Shown here piece by piece: positions 1 to 7,805 of a stretch of DNA of 33,677 nt (positions are counted from its first letter, which is position 1; each line of letters begins with the position of its first letter). A program made the position numbers and the translations under genes. The stretch lies in the IMG/VR virus record IMGVR_UViG_3300027741_000163, positions 1 to 33,677 of that record. One strand, given 5' to 3'. The DNA is from a virus. The notes under the pieces were generated by a model that worked only from the letters and a program-made list of their open reading frames with translations, had not been told where the DNA came from and did not search any database.

Positions 1-57
1 GGTTCAGCGTTGGGTTACCCCTAGACTTATGTTGCACAATTTGTTAATTTAATTCGT

Positions 58-489
58 ATGAAGACTAAAACCAAACCTACTACTGACACCACCGTTCGTG
101 CTGAGTCCATGAAAGCAGCATCCTCCATGTACGGCGTCTCGGTTGCTGACATCCGCCGGGCAAAGTATGGTGGATGCACGGCGTTCCGTAATGGTCGAAT
201 CCACAGAGATGAGTTGATCCCGTGGTTGGCCGCAAACCCAGTTGATCCTACTGCAACGCTTGATGAGATGGGGTGGAAAGAGCGGCGCCTCAAAGCTCAA
301 GTAGACAAGCTTGAGATGGAAGTTGCCAAAGAGAAGGGCAAACTTGTTGAGCGTCAAGTAGTTACTGAGGAGTGGGGTAAGCATCTGGCCTTTATCTTTG
401 AAACTTTGGACAAGTCAATGGATCGCCATGCCTACAACGCTATCGTCAAGGAAGTGAGGACTTACTTAGGCAAATACGCTCTCGGGTAA
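58..489 (+). CDS. Terminase small subunit (Nu1-like)
   Basis: 143 residues. Likely the DNA-recognition subunit of the packaging motor. Residues about 20-60 have the look of a winged-helix domain of the Nu1 type (YGVSVADIRRAK, then a GRIHRDELIPWL segment that commonly closes such domains). Residues about 70-110 are charged and probably coiled coil (KERRLKAQVDKLEMEVAKEK), as expected for an oligomerising region. The length fits the family. The start follows an A/T-rich leader with no Shine-Dalgarno sequence. The gene lies upstream of a GpA-type large subunit, which supports the call, but about 740 bases separate the two where they normally abut. The family is inferred from fold-like patterns and position; no single motif is diagnostic. 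Confidence 0.72.
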   Translation: MKTKTKPTTDTTVRAESMKAASSMYGVSVADIRRAKYGGCTAFRNGRIHRDELIPWLAANPVDPTATLDEMGWKERRLKAQVDKLEMEVAKEKGKLVERQVVTEEWGKHLAFIFETLDKSMDRHAYNAIVKEVRTYLGKYALG

Positions 490-842
490 AATAGTTTGAG
501 AAAGTTCTTGCGTTCCATCAGATCATTGCGCATCTTGATGCTTCGTCGTGGATCTAGACAGGTTTTCTTAGCGTGTTGTTCGAGGTGGAGCGTACTGCTC
601 AACATTGCTTTGCTAAGACCATCGAAACCACCTTGGCGGCTCTTCGGAGCAGGCAACGACTGATTGGGGAGAACAAACCCCTTGAGGCGCATCGCTACAG
701 GCGGCGTCCGATCTGAGTAGGGGTAAGACCATTTATGAAAACGACAAAACCATAAATCTTCGCCCTACTGACTCCTCAAAAACGGTGCGTGGTTGAAAGG
801 CTGATCACGGCGGTGGGTATCGAGCATTTAAGAGTTTAGGAC
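490..842. other. Gap without a convincing gene (left part)
   Basis: No ORF of normal size starts here. A short + strand frame at 573-716 (GTG start, 47 codons) has protein-like composition (ERTAQHCFAKTIETTLAAL) and could be the remnant of a longer gene, because the same frame has a TAG just upstream. A reverse-strand frame covering 462-692 overlaps the end of the small terminase and looks like a shadow. A 7-bp inverted repeat (ATTTATG 731-737, CATAAAT 751-757) begins the hairpin-rich section that follows. Confidence 0.4.
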
Positions 843-1113
843 GGGGTGGCTGTATAAAAACATCCCTAGAGTTCTCTGGAGTCACGCGCTGCAAAGCGTT
901 GCTCGCAGAGGAAATTTCATTCCAGCTTTGAAATTTCCGACTTGGAAAACGACCTAATTCGATAGCGACGGTAGTAGTCTAAGATACCCACATCCTGCCC
1001 TCCTCACCATACGGTGGGAGGGTAGGGTGGGTCTCCTTGCTTCACTCCTATTCTCCTGCTCTGGTAGTAGGCTACCAGAGCGTGGGAATGCTAAGTTGCT
1101 TGGTATAAGCATT
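843..1113 (+). ncRNA. Candidate structured RNA between the terminase genes
   Basis: Consecutive hairpins can be drawn by eye. GGGGTG 843-848 pairs with CATCCC 861-866 (one G-U). GCGCT 886-890 pairs with AGCGT 895-899 around a GCAA (GNRA) tetraloop. GGAAATTTC 910-918 pairs with GAAATTTCC 930-938. A long hairpin spans 986-1032: ACCCAC, CCTGCCCTCC and CACC pair with GGTG, GGAGGGTAGG and GTGGGT, with only small bulges. CTCTGGTAG 1059-1067 pairs perfectly with CTACCAGAG 1072-1080 around a TAGG loop. AATGCT 1087-1092 pairs with AGCATT 1108-1113. No group I or II intron core, RNase P or tRNA signature was recognised. Strand is assumed from transcription. It could be a phage ncRNA, a packaging (cos/pac) structure or an inserted element. 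Confidence 0.35.
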
Positions 1114-1228
1114 TAACCTCTGCAACTCTAGGGCGTTCGACGGGGCGTTAAGCATAAGCAACACCATATTCAGACTGGCAATTTTCGGAGGATTAAAGAT
1201 TTGCAGAACAATTGATATTGCTTAGAAT

Positions 1229-3070
1229 GTGAGCATGACAGAACAGCAGATTTGGTTGGCAACATTGGCAAAGGGGATGATTCCCGAGAAGTTCGGCGGA
1301 TCGATGGTTGAATACTTTGATGGCAAGCTTCGACTACCTCACTCGACACGCTACCCAATGTACATCGCCGAGGAGTCGCCGTGGCTAATTGAGCCAATGC
1401 GAGCCATTGGTGAACCAGGAATCAAGCGTGTGGACGTTCGTGGCCCTGCTGGCGCGGCAAAGTCATTGATTGGCGAGATGCACATTGCTTGGACAATCGA
1501 CAACGAACCTGGACTCTACTACTACGTCCACCAGTCTGATCCCGATGGAACAGATGCAATGGAGGATCGAATCTTGCCAATGCTTCAAGCCAATGACTTT
1601 TTGGCAAGGAAGCTTCCCAATGACCGTCACAAGCAACGGATTGCCAAGATCGTGTTTCCGCACATGAGTCTGTACTGCGTTGGGGCGAATATGTCCTCGG
1701 CGCAAAGCAAGCGTGTCAAATATTTGACGATGGAAGAACCGCATATGTACAAGCCGGGAATGATGACCGCTTTTGAGAAGCGATGCGAAGGGGTGCGGAA
1801 TGCAAAAATTTTAACCCTTTCCACCGGGAGTGTCCTCGGCGACGAGTCAGACGCCGCTTACCAGTCTGGCACTTGTGAGGAGTGGCAAGTGCCATGTCCG
1901 CACTGCCGTCAGTTCCAGCGCATGATTGATAGCAGAGATCGACTGATCTTTGAGCGGTCACCAGAGACCATCACCGAGAATGGTGAGTACATCTGGAATC
2001 GGATTCTGCCAACCGTCAGGTACAACTGCGAGCATTGCGGACTAGATTGGCCGAGTGACGAATCAAGTCGCCGCTCTCAAGCTCAACTTGGCAGATATGA
2101 AGTGACCAATCCCAACGCTCCGGCAAACCATCGCTCATTTCATTGGGAAGCCGTAGCTGTGCATTATTTCAACCTTGGTCAAATACTCATGGAGAAGCTG
2201 AAAGCGTCAACAGCAGCCAAAGCGGGGCAAATTGAGCCACTCAGAGATTATATGCAAAAGCGACGAGCGTTGGCATGGGACGAGTCTCCCGCTGACAGTG
2301 AGGCAAATATTGAGTTTGATCGGATCAAGGGTGCGTATTTGAAGCGAGAACCATTCGATGGCGAGATCGGGCGCTTCCTGTGCATCGATAACCAAGCAGG
2401 GCGAGCCAGCAAAGGCGAAGGCGCTCATCGATGGTACGTCTGCCGAGCGTTCGGGCAGTCCGAATCCCGCATCATTGACGAGGGGCGAATCGTCACTTGG
2501 GAGGAGTTGGAGGAACTGCGGATCGAACTTGGCGTTGAACCTGGACGAACACTTGTGGACATTGCGTTTGACACTCAAGCCGTGCAGGAGGTGTGCGTTC
2601 GGTACGGATGGCAGGGTCTGTGGGGCGATTCAACCAATCGCCGCGAGTTTCCGCATCACGAAAATTTCAATGGTCAGCGGATTGTTCGCAAATATCCATT
2701 CTCCTCGGTCAACGTAGGCCATGTAGGCATTGGCAAAGGAGGCAAGGTGCGTCAATCCAGATATTTTTTCTGGGCGCAACAACCAATCAAGAATATGTAT
2801 CACCGGATGCGTGGCGGCATGAGTACCTACAAATTCACCGCTCCGCAAAATGTCTCAGTCGAGTATCAGAAACAGACCAGCGTTGAGTTTAAGCGGCAGG
2901 AGGTGGACAAATCTGGACAGAAAAAGTGGTCTTGGACAGTTAGCAAAGGGAAGGCAAACCACTTACTTGACTGCGACCAGATGTGTCTGGTAAGCGCCCT
3001 GCTTGACGCAAGACTGCGCTCAGTATTGTTTACCACAGGCGATGCGGCAATTGAAGAGGCAGAGGTTTAA
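1229..3070 (+). CDS. Terminase large subunit (GpA family ATPase-nuclease)
   Basis: 613 residues, close to the usual GpA length (lambda gpA is 641). ATP-driven DNA translocase and end-cutting nuclease of the packaging motor. Visible features: Walker A-like GPAGAAKS at 72-79; Walker B-like YLTMEEP at 165-171; two Cys pairs, CPHC 223-226 and CEHC 267-270, typical of the GpA zinc-binding insertion; and acidic motifs in the C-terminal half (FLCIDNQ, DIAFDTQ, LLDCDQM) consistent with the RNase H-fold nuclease. The first in-frame start is GTG 1229, just after an in-frame TAG at 1223; ATG 1235 is an alternative. A GGAGG at 1186-1190 is too far upstream to serve either start. Its stop overlaps the next ATG (TAATG). 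Confidence 0.95.
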   Translation: MSMTEQQIWLATLAKGMIPEKFGGSMVEYFDGKLRLPHSTRYPMYIAEESPWLIEPMRAIGEPGIKRVDVRGPAGAAKSLIGEMHIAWTIDNEPGLYYYVHQSDPDGTDAMEDRILPMLQANDFLARKLPNDRHKQRIAKIVFPHMSLYCVGANMSSAQSKRVKYLTMEEPHMYKPGMMTAFEKRCEGVRNAKILTLSTGSVLGDESDAAYQSGTCEEWQVPCPHCRQFQRMIDSRDRLIFERSPETITENGEYIWNRILPTVRYNCEHCGLDWPSDESSRRSQAQLGRYEVTNPNAPANHRSFHWEAVAVHYFNLGQILMEKLKASTAAKAGQIEPLRDYMQKRRALAWDESPADSEANIEFDRIKGAYLKREPFDGEIGRFLCIDNQAGRASKGEGAHRWYVCRAFGQSESRIIDEGRIVTWEELEELRIELGVEPGRTLVDIAFDTQAVQEVCVRYGWQGLWGDSTNRREFPHHENFNGQRIVRKYPFSSVNVGHVGIGKGGKVRQSRYFFWAQQPIKNMYHRMRGGMSTYKFTAPQNVSVEYQKQTSVEFKRQEVDKSGQKKWSWTVSKGKANHLLDCDQMCLVSALLDARLRSVLFTTGDAAIEEAEV

Positions 3071-3369
3071 TGTTGCGATGTGTAAAATTTCTGTTATCCA
3101 TATTCTATATGGCAGTCAGACAATTGCTGGTTGGATGTACCGTAGCCGAGTTAAATGAAATTCGTGCTGCGGCATTATCGTGTATCGTTGCCAATGCCGT
3201 TCGCGGTATTAGCTACTCTATTGCTGGACGGCAGTTTACTTTTCCAAGTTTGGAGTCTGCGGCAGGAATGCTTCAAGAGGCTAATTTTGCACTTGGCTTA
3301 CTTAACGGAACAAGGTCTATGAACGTCCGTGCAAACTTTAATCCATCCATTGGCAAGGGAACATCGTAA
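3070..3369 (+). CDS. Head-tail connector, gpW-like
   Basis: 99 residues as drawn. The central part, ELNEIRAAAL followed by SYSIAGRQFTFPSLESAAGML, resembles gpW-family connectors (a helix, a short beta hairpin ending in R.v.f, then a second helix). The position between large terminase and portal is exactly where gpW lies in lambda. Start choice is uncertain. ATG 3070 overlaps the terminase stop and would be translationally coupled, with AGAGG just upstream. It adds an odd hydrophobic leader (LRCVKFLLSIFY). ATG 3109 gives an 86-residue protein beginning MAVRQLL that fits the family better but lacks a Shine-Dalgarno sequence. Confidence 0.7.
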   Translation: MLRCVKFLLSIFYMAVRQLLVGCTVAELNEIRAAALSCIVANAVRGISYSIAGRQFTFPSLESAAGMLQEANFALGLLNGTRSMNVRANFNPSIGKGTS

Positions 3370-4923
3370 ATGAAACCATCACTGCTTGACCGAGCAATCG
3401 GAATCATCTCGCCAATGGCGGCAGTCCGCAGGTTTGCTGCCAAGCGCCTGCTCCACGAATTCAAATACGATGGAGCGCAATTTACCAATCGGCGATCTAA
3501 CGGCCCAGCGCAGATTGCTCCAAACTCGTTTCAAGTTCAACGTGATCGATTGCAGTTGCTGCGTGAGGCAACCGACTTAGAAAACAACTTCGCCCCAGCA
3601 AAGGTACTAAATCGGAAGTACGCTATGTACGTTGCACCTGTGGCGTATCACGCGCAGACTGGCGATGCAGCTCTGGACGCAGACATTGAGCGTTGGCTGA
3701 ATAACGAATGGTTTCCGCATTGTGACTCAGCCAACCGAGGAGTAGATTTCTTTCGCCTAATGGAATTTGGCGTCCTTGGCATGAACCGAGGTGGCGACTA
3801 CGGATGGGCATTCGTGCGTCCCGGCAGTGACCCGTCAATGAGTTACGAGGAACTGATCCGCTTGCCATTTCGCATTCAAGCAGTTGAGCCAGATCGGCTT
3901 GGCGGCGTTTACCAGAACGTGGTCTCCGAGGACTACGTCAGTGGCGTTTGCATTGGCCCAAATGGCGAGCCGACGGCATTTCGAGTATTCCGTCGCGGCA
4001 TGGCGGCAGGGCAGTATACCGATCCAGTCGATGTCCCAGCATCTCAATTTGTCCACTACACAGATCCGATGCAGATTGACGCCTACCGAGGAGTAAGCAA
4101 ATTAGACGCCGCTGTGGCAAATCTGCGTGACCTCTACGAGTTGATTGAGTTTACCAAAGGCAAATCAAAACTGGCATCGGCATTGACCATCTTCACCAAC
4201 TCCATTGGCGCATCCGCCGGATCAGGATCAATGGACGGATACGCATCCACGCATTTTGACAACCAGCAAACTGGATTGGCGCAGGACATTCAGTATGGGC
4301 AAATCAATCATCTTCCAGCGGGACAGGATGTAAAATTTCCAGACTCAGCATCGCCAGGAGCAGAGACACAATACCTCATGCAGTTGCTCCTCAAGATGAC
4401 GTGTATGAGTTACAACCTGCCTTATTCGTTTGGCCTCGACGCAACCAACCTTGGCGGCGTCTCCAGTCGCCTTGAAAGCGAGCAGGCCAAAGCGGAGTTC
4501 AACCGAGGACAGAAAGTTCTTGCTCCGTTGGCACACCGGATTAAGGACGCAGCTCTGCTCGACGCTATTGCTAAAGGCATCTTCCCAATCTCGGCAATGG
4601 AGAAGATTTGCTATGGACGCTGGAGCTACCGACCGCATCCCCAGCCGGACATTGGCAAGGAAGCAAATGCGAACATGAATCTCTATCAGAACGGACTGCT
4701 CAATCCAATGAGCTACTGGACTGAGGATTCCAAAGATCCCGAAAAAGTTGCGGATGACATGGTGCGCTGGGCAAAGATCAAGCGAGATAAAGCCTCTGCC
4801 GCCGGGTTTGCTGTTGAAGATGTCTTTGGTGCTGGCATGGCTCGCCCAACCAACATTTCGCAATCAGAGTCAATGTCCACCTCCATCGTCCCAGACCCTG
4901 CTGACGCGCCGCCTCAACAATGA
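3370..4923 (+). CDS. Portal protein (lambda gpB-like)
   Basis: 517 residues, the usual size for lambda-family portals. Forms the dodecameric ring at the capsid vertex through which DNA enters and leaves. Typical segments are the N-terminal basic region, the LREATDLENN...AKVLNRKYAMYV stretch matching the conserved portal helix that precedes the wing, the FRIQAVEPDRLGG segment, and the C-terminal LPYSFGLDATNLGGVSSRLESEQAKAEFNRGQ region, a strong lambda-portal signature (a D.T.xnySSxR-like loop followed by a long helix). Preceded by AAGGGA. Its stop overlaps the next start (ATGA). Confidence 0.93.
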   Translation: MKPSLLDRAIGIISPMAAVRRFAAKRLLHEFKYDGAQFTNRRSNGPAQIAPNSFQVQRDRLQLLREATDLENNFAPAKVLNRKYAMYVAPVAYHAQTGDAALDADIERWLNNEWFPHCDSANRGVDFFRLMEFGVLGMNRGGDYGWAFVRPGSDPSMSYEELIRLPFRIQAVEPDRLGGVYQNVVSEDYVSGVCIGPNGEPTAFRVFRRGMAAGQYTDPVDVPASQFVHYTDPMQIDAYRGVSKLDAAVANLRDLYELIEFTKGKSKLASALTIFTNSIGASAGSGSMDGYASTHFDNQQTGLAQDIQYGQINHLPAGQDVKFPDSASPGAETQYLMQLLLKMTCMSYNLPYSFGLDATNLGGVSSRLESEQAKAEFNRGQKVLAPLAHRIKDAALLDAIAKGIFPISAMEKICYGRWSYRPHPQPDIGKEANANMNLYQNGLLNPMSYWTEDSKDPEKVADDMVRWAKIKRDKASAAGFAVEDVFGAGMARPTNISQSESMSTSIVPDPADAPPQQ

Positions 4924-6329
4924 ATCCTCCTGCCTACATTGCCAGCGCCGCAAGAAGGGGACTTGATTTCCTTAAGCAAGGATTTGGTGGAGATGGATTG
5001 ACCGAGGGAACAAAAGTTGCCGCTCGCAAGATGGCATCTGGAGAAATTAGTGATGAGAAAATCATCCTTGCAAATGCTTGGGGTGCAAGGCATTCCGTTG
5101 ATCTGCAAGCAGGTAAAAACAACGATGCATCTCACAAAGATTACCCAGGCGCTGGAGCAGTTGCCCATTTGCTTTGGGGAATCAATCCTTTGAATCCGCA
5201 ACCAGCAAGAGACTGGTTCAAGAATAAAGCGGAGAAAATAGCCGCTGACAAAAAACTCAGCGTTGGCAACGCCGATAAAACTTCAAAACTTATGTTCCTA
5301 GAGGCCATCAATACCGAGTCGTTGGTAGACGAAAAAACCAACACCATCCATAACGTGTCGTTAATCTCCCTTGGAGAAGCTAAGGGGCATCGATCTGATA
5401 AGACTGGCGCAAAAGTGTTTGTTGATCAAACAACTCTGGCGCAAGTGTTTAAATGCTGTGAATCTTGCAACACTATCAAGGTCAAGGTTGATCACGGTAG
5501 CGGCGTTTTTTCCACCATTGGCTATGTGGACAAATTTCAACTGGAAGACTCTCGCGTTATTGGCGATCTGCACATTTACGACAGTGAAGAAGAATCGCCA
5601 AAGATATTTGAAATCGCCAGAAAGAACCCGGCACACATGGGATTATCGCTTGAATTTCTTGGAATAGATGAAGAGGCAAATGGAAAATGCATGGCAAGAT
5701 GCGATGAGGTTATGACCGCTGCTCTCGTTAGTGATCCAGCTGCAAATAGCTCCCTATTCTTTTCATCGAAAGAAAATGTTGACTTACCTAAACAATCTGA
5801 TACAAAAACAACAACTACCAGTAACAATATGAAGTTTGAAACACCTGCCGATCCAGAAACCAAGCCAGACGCAAAAGACAACAGTGACCTTGCTGAAATG
5901 TTTGCCGCGCACATGGCTGAATACGCTGAGTTTAAAGCCTGCATGGCCAAAGACTACCCTCTCAACGACACCGCTGATGGCGATGCTCCAAAGGGAGACG
6001 ATCCCAACATTGCGCCTGTTGCTAAAGGCAAAAATGTGATGGAAGAATCCGACATGGCAATCGACAAGGATACTCCTGCTGAAGCTGAAAAGGAAAAAGA
6101 ACTTAAGAAAGCTGCTCAACTTGGTGCGGAACTTGCGATCAAAGCGTTTGCTTCCAGAATTGGAATGCACCTTCCTTCCGCTGGTGCATCGACCGTACCA
6201 ACCAAAAAGAATTTTGCCGAGATTGTTGAGTCTGAAACTAAGCGTTTCGACGGAGACAAGACCAAAGCAATGCTTCACTGCATCAAGACCTATTCCAAGG
6301 AATATGCGGAATCCCGCAACGTCCGATAA
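4920..6329 (+). CDS. Prohead protease fused to scaffold region
   Basis: 469 residues in three recognisable parts. Residues about 30-95 carry a pattern common in phage head-maturation proteins (A..MASGEIS..K...ANAWGARHSVD, then G.GAVAHLLWGINP). Residues about 125-285 look like a capsid maturation protease: ISLGEAKGH, VDQTTLAQVF, KVKVDHGSG, IGYVDKFQLEDSRVIGDLHI, and a glycine-serine strand HMGLSLEF; the His and Ser in the latter two are candidate catalytic residues. Residues about 305-469 are charged, helical and acidic, as expected of a scaffold, with an Ala/Lys-rich helix near 395-425. Starts inside the portal stop (ATGA). No cleavage site can be assigned. Confidence 0.8.
   Translation: MNPPAYIASAARRGLDFLKQGFGGDGLTEGTKVAARKMASGEISDEKIILANAWGARHSVDLQAGKNNDASHKDYPGAGAVAHLLWGINPLNPQPARDWFKNKAEKIAADKKLSVGNADKTSKLMFLEAINTESLVDEKTNTIHNVSLISLGEAKGHRSDKTGAKVFVDQTTLAQVFKCCESCNTIKVKVDHGSGVFSTIGYVDKFQLEDSRVIGDLHIYDSEEESPKIFEIARKNPAHMGLSLEFLGIDEEANGKCMARCDEVMTAALVSDPAANSSLFFSSKENVDLPKQSDTKTTTTSNNMKFETPADPETKPDAKDNSDLAEMFAAHMAEYAEFKACMAKDYPLNDTADGDAPKGDDPNIAPVAKGKNVMEESDMAIDKDTPAEAEKEKELKKAAQLGAELAIKAFASRIGMHLPSAGASTVPTKKNFAEIVESETKRFDGDKTKAMLHCIKTYSKEYAESRNVR
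5829..6329 (+). CDS. Possible internal-start scaffold protein
   Basis: An in-frame ATG (MKFETPADPE) lies exactly at the border between the protease and the acidic scaffold-like tail of the protein at 4920-6329, after a Thr/Ser/Asn-rich linker. Starting here gives a 166-residue free scaffold, the arrangement seen in lambda, where Nu3 is read from within gene C. The upstream bases are A/C-rich and hold no Shine-Dalgarno sequence, but that is also true of many other starts in this genome. Inference from layout only. Confidence 0.3.
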   Translation: MKFETPADPETKPDAKDNSDLAEMFAAHMAEYAEFKACMAKDYPLNDTADGDAPKGDDPNIAPVAKGKNVMEESDMAIDKDTPAEAEKEKELKKAAQLGAELAIKAFASRIGMHLPSAGASTVPTKKNFAEIVESETKRFDGDKTKAMLHCIKTYSKEYAESRNVR

Positions 6330-6357
6330 CACTCAACCAATCAAATAACTCAAATTT

Positions 6358-6717
6358 ATGGCTTCTCAAAACGATAACGGATTCCGAACCTTCATTGCCA
6401 GTCCATCAATCTCCGCATTCCTTGTGGTTGATGTTCTTGCTGACGGCTCAATTAGTCCTGCTGCTGGCGGGGTAACCGCCGCCGTGGGTGTTCTTCAACA
6501 GGACGTTGCTGCTGGTGGATACGGTCAGGTTAAACTATTTACCGCTCCCGGCACGTTCATGGTTCAAACCATTGCACTCACCACCGCTGGCAATAATTAC
6601 TCTGTTGCCACTGGAGGATACGCATCTTTGGTTACTGGAACAACCTTTCCAATTGCGCTTCAAGCTCTCTCGTCTGGCGCAATCAGCTCCACAATTGAAT
6701 TTGCTGGCAAACTCTAA
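6358..6717 (+). CDS. Capsid decoration protein-like
   Basis: 119 residues, Gly/Ala/Thr-rich and predicted all-beta, with no charged clusters. Phrases such as AAVGVLQQDVAAGGYGQVKLFTAPGTF resemble small head decoration or DUF2190-like proteins, which carry a repeated 'G V ... G. V.v' pattern and sit just before the capsid gene. It lies 33 bases upstream of the major capsid gene, the place of gpD in lambda. It would stabilise the expanded capsid from outside. The start follows AATAACTCAAATTT without a Shine-Dalgarno sequence. Confidence 0.65.
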   Translation: MASQNDNGFRTFIASPSISAFLVVDVLADGSISPAAGGVTAAVGVLQQDVAAGGYGQVKLFTAPGTFMVQTIALTTAGNNYSVATGGYASLVTGTTFPIALQALSSGAISSTIEFAGKL

Positions 6718-6750
6718 CAATCAACGCAACACTTTACTATTTAACTACTT

Positions 6751-7719
6751 ATGCCCTACACAAATGCACAAGCAACGCCTCGTTCCGACATTTACGCGCT
6801 CGTCCAACAGGCCAACGCAGATTTTGGCAAGCTTTTTATTGGAGACCTCGTCCTTCCAGTAAAACCTGAAGATGTTCGCCGAGGAATTTACCTCAAGGCA
6901 AACCTCGCCAACGCTGAACTCCTCAACGCCGACGCGCAAGCTCGCGAAGGTGGATCTGGCTACAATCGCGTCAATCGCCGCTTTGACACCGACACGTTCG
7001 ACTGTCAAGAGTACGGACTTGAGTCTGTGGTCGATGACTCCTACGAAGCTGAAGTCGAGCGCTTTATGAATCTCGAGGCTACTGAGGCGATGCTTCTTGA
7101 GCGTTCGCTTCGCATTAGCTACGAAGCTCGCGTTGCGGCGGCAATCATTAACACTTCCACGTTCGACTCTACCGATGCGGTTGTAAACTACACGCAGGCG
7201 TTAACTGATACTACTGATCCCGCAAACGATATCGATGCGGCTAAGACTTTGTTGCTCAAGCGTGGTATCATTGCCAATGCAGTGATCATGTCGCAGAACG
7301 TCTTCAATCGCGTTCGCCGGGCTAAGTTGATGCAGAACCAAATCTACGGCGTTGTCCCTCGGACGGCAAATCAACGCGCCTTGCCAAATGAGCAGGACGT
7401 TGCGCAAGCACTCGGAGTGGAAACTCTTTACATTGGAAAAGCGCCTAAAAACACCGCTGGCAAAGGACTTGCGTTCTCCGGCGATTTCATTTGGGCAAGC
7501 ACTCACATCTGGGTTGGTCAAGTTTCTGGTGGCGAGTACACCGCTGGCGGAGTTGGGCGGACGATTCAATGGAGCAAAGATACCACTGGTCTCTTCACTC
7601 CCGAGACCTACCGCTCTGACGAGCGCCGATCCAACATCATGCGTGTTCGGCAGACTGTATCTGAAAAAATCATTGACGCCACTGCTGGCACATTGATCAA
7701 GACGAACTGGTCAGCGTAA
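6751..7719 (+). CDS. Major capsid protein
   Basis: 322 residues. The main shell protein, presumably HK97-fold. Position (after protease, scaffold and decoration protein, before a strong terminator) and sequence character support it: ADFGKLFIGDLVLPVKPEDVRRGIYLKA, the YNRVNRRFDTDTFDCQEYGLESVVDDSYEAE segment with an ELL-rich helix after it, RISYEARVAAAIINTSTF, and a C-terminal GRTIQWSKDTTGLFTPETYRS strand. This arrangement recurs in capsid proteins of uncultured siphoviruses. No N-terminal pro-domain is obvious, consistent with a separate scaffold domain in the upstream protein. Confidence 0.9.
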   Translation: MPYTNAQATPRSDIYALVQQANADFGKLFIGDLVLPVKPEDVRRGIYLKANLANAELLNADAQAREGGSGYNRVNRRFDTDTFDCQEYGLESVVDDSYEAEVERFMNLEATEAMLLERSLRISYEARVAAAIINTSTFDSTDAVVNYTQALTDTTDPANDIDAAKTLLLKRGIIANAVIMSQNVFNRVRRAKLMQNQIYGVVPRTANQRALPNEQDVAQALGVETLYIGKAPKNTAGKGLAFSGDFIWASTHIWVGQVSGGEYTAGGVGRTIQWSKDTTGLFTPETYRSDERRSNIMRVRQTVSEKIIDATAGTLIKTNWSA

Positions 7720-7742
7720 ACTTTGGGGGAAATTGGTGCTAG

Positions 7743-7783
7743 AAGGAGGTCAAGCAGAAATGCTTGACCTCCTTTCTTTTTTT
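7743..7783 (+). terminator. Rho-independent terminator after the capsid gene
   Basis: A perfect 14-bp stem, AAGGAGGTCAAGCA (7743-7756) with TGCTTGACCTCCTT (7761-7774), closed by a GAAA tetraloop and followed by TTCTTTTTTT. It lies 23 bases after the capsid stop and should end or limit the head-gene transcript. Confidence 0.95.
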
Positions 7784-7805
7784 GATACTTTGCATTTATT
7801 GACCT

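Noticed and set aside
462-692. Reverse-strand 76-residue frame
   Set aside because: Overlaps the small terminase end, has no family resemblance, and all other genes are on the + strand.
1131-1156. tRNA-like GTTCGA loop
   Set aside because: The flanking bases do not pair as a T-stem and no acceptor or anticodon arm can be drawn.
478-1228. Group I intron between the terminase genes (the bases CTCGGGTAAAATAG at 478-491 look like a 5' splice site)
   Set aside because: No P3-P7 core, no convincing guide pairing and no need for splicing: both terminase proteins look complete.
4345-4863. Long reverse-strand frame opposite the portal gene (172 residues), and similar ones opposite 5784-6332 and 29005-29631
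   Set aside because: Shadows of well supported genes arising from codon bias; no family motifs or start signals.
5829-5831. Treating the scaffold as a fully separate, certain gene
   Set aside because: The ATG is well placed but has no ribosome-binding sequence, so it is listed only as a low-confidence nested product.
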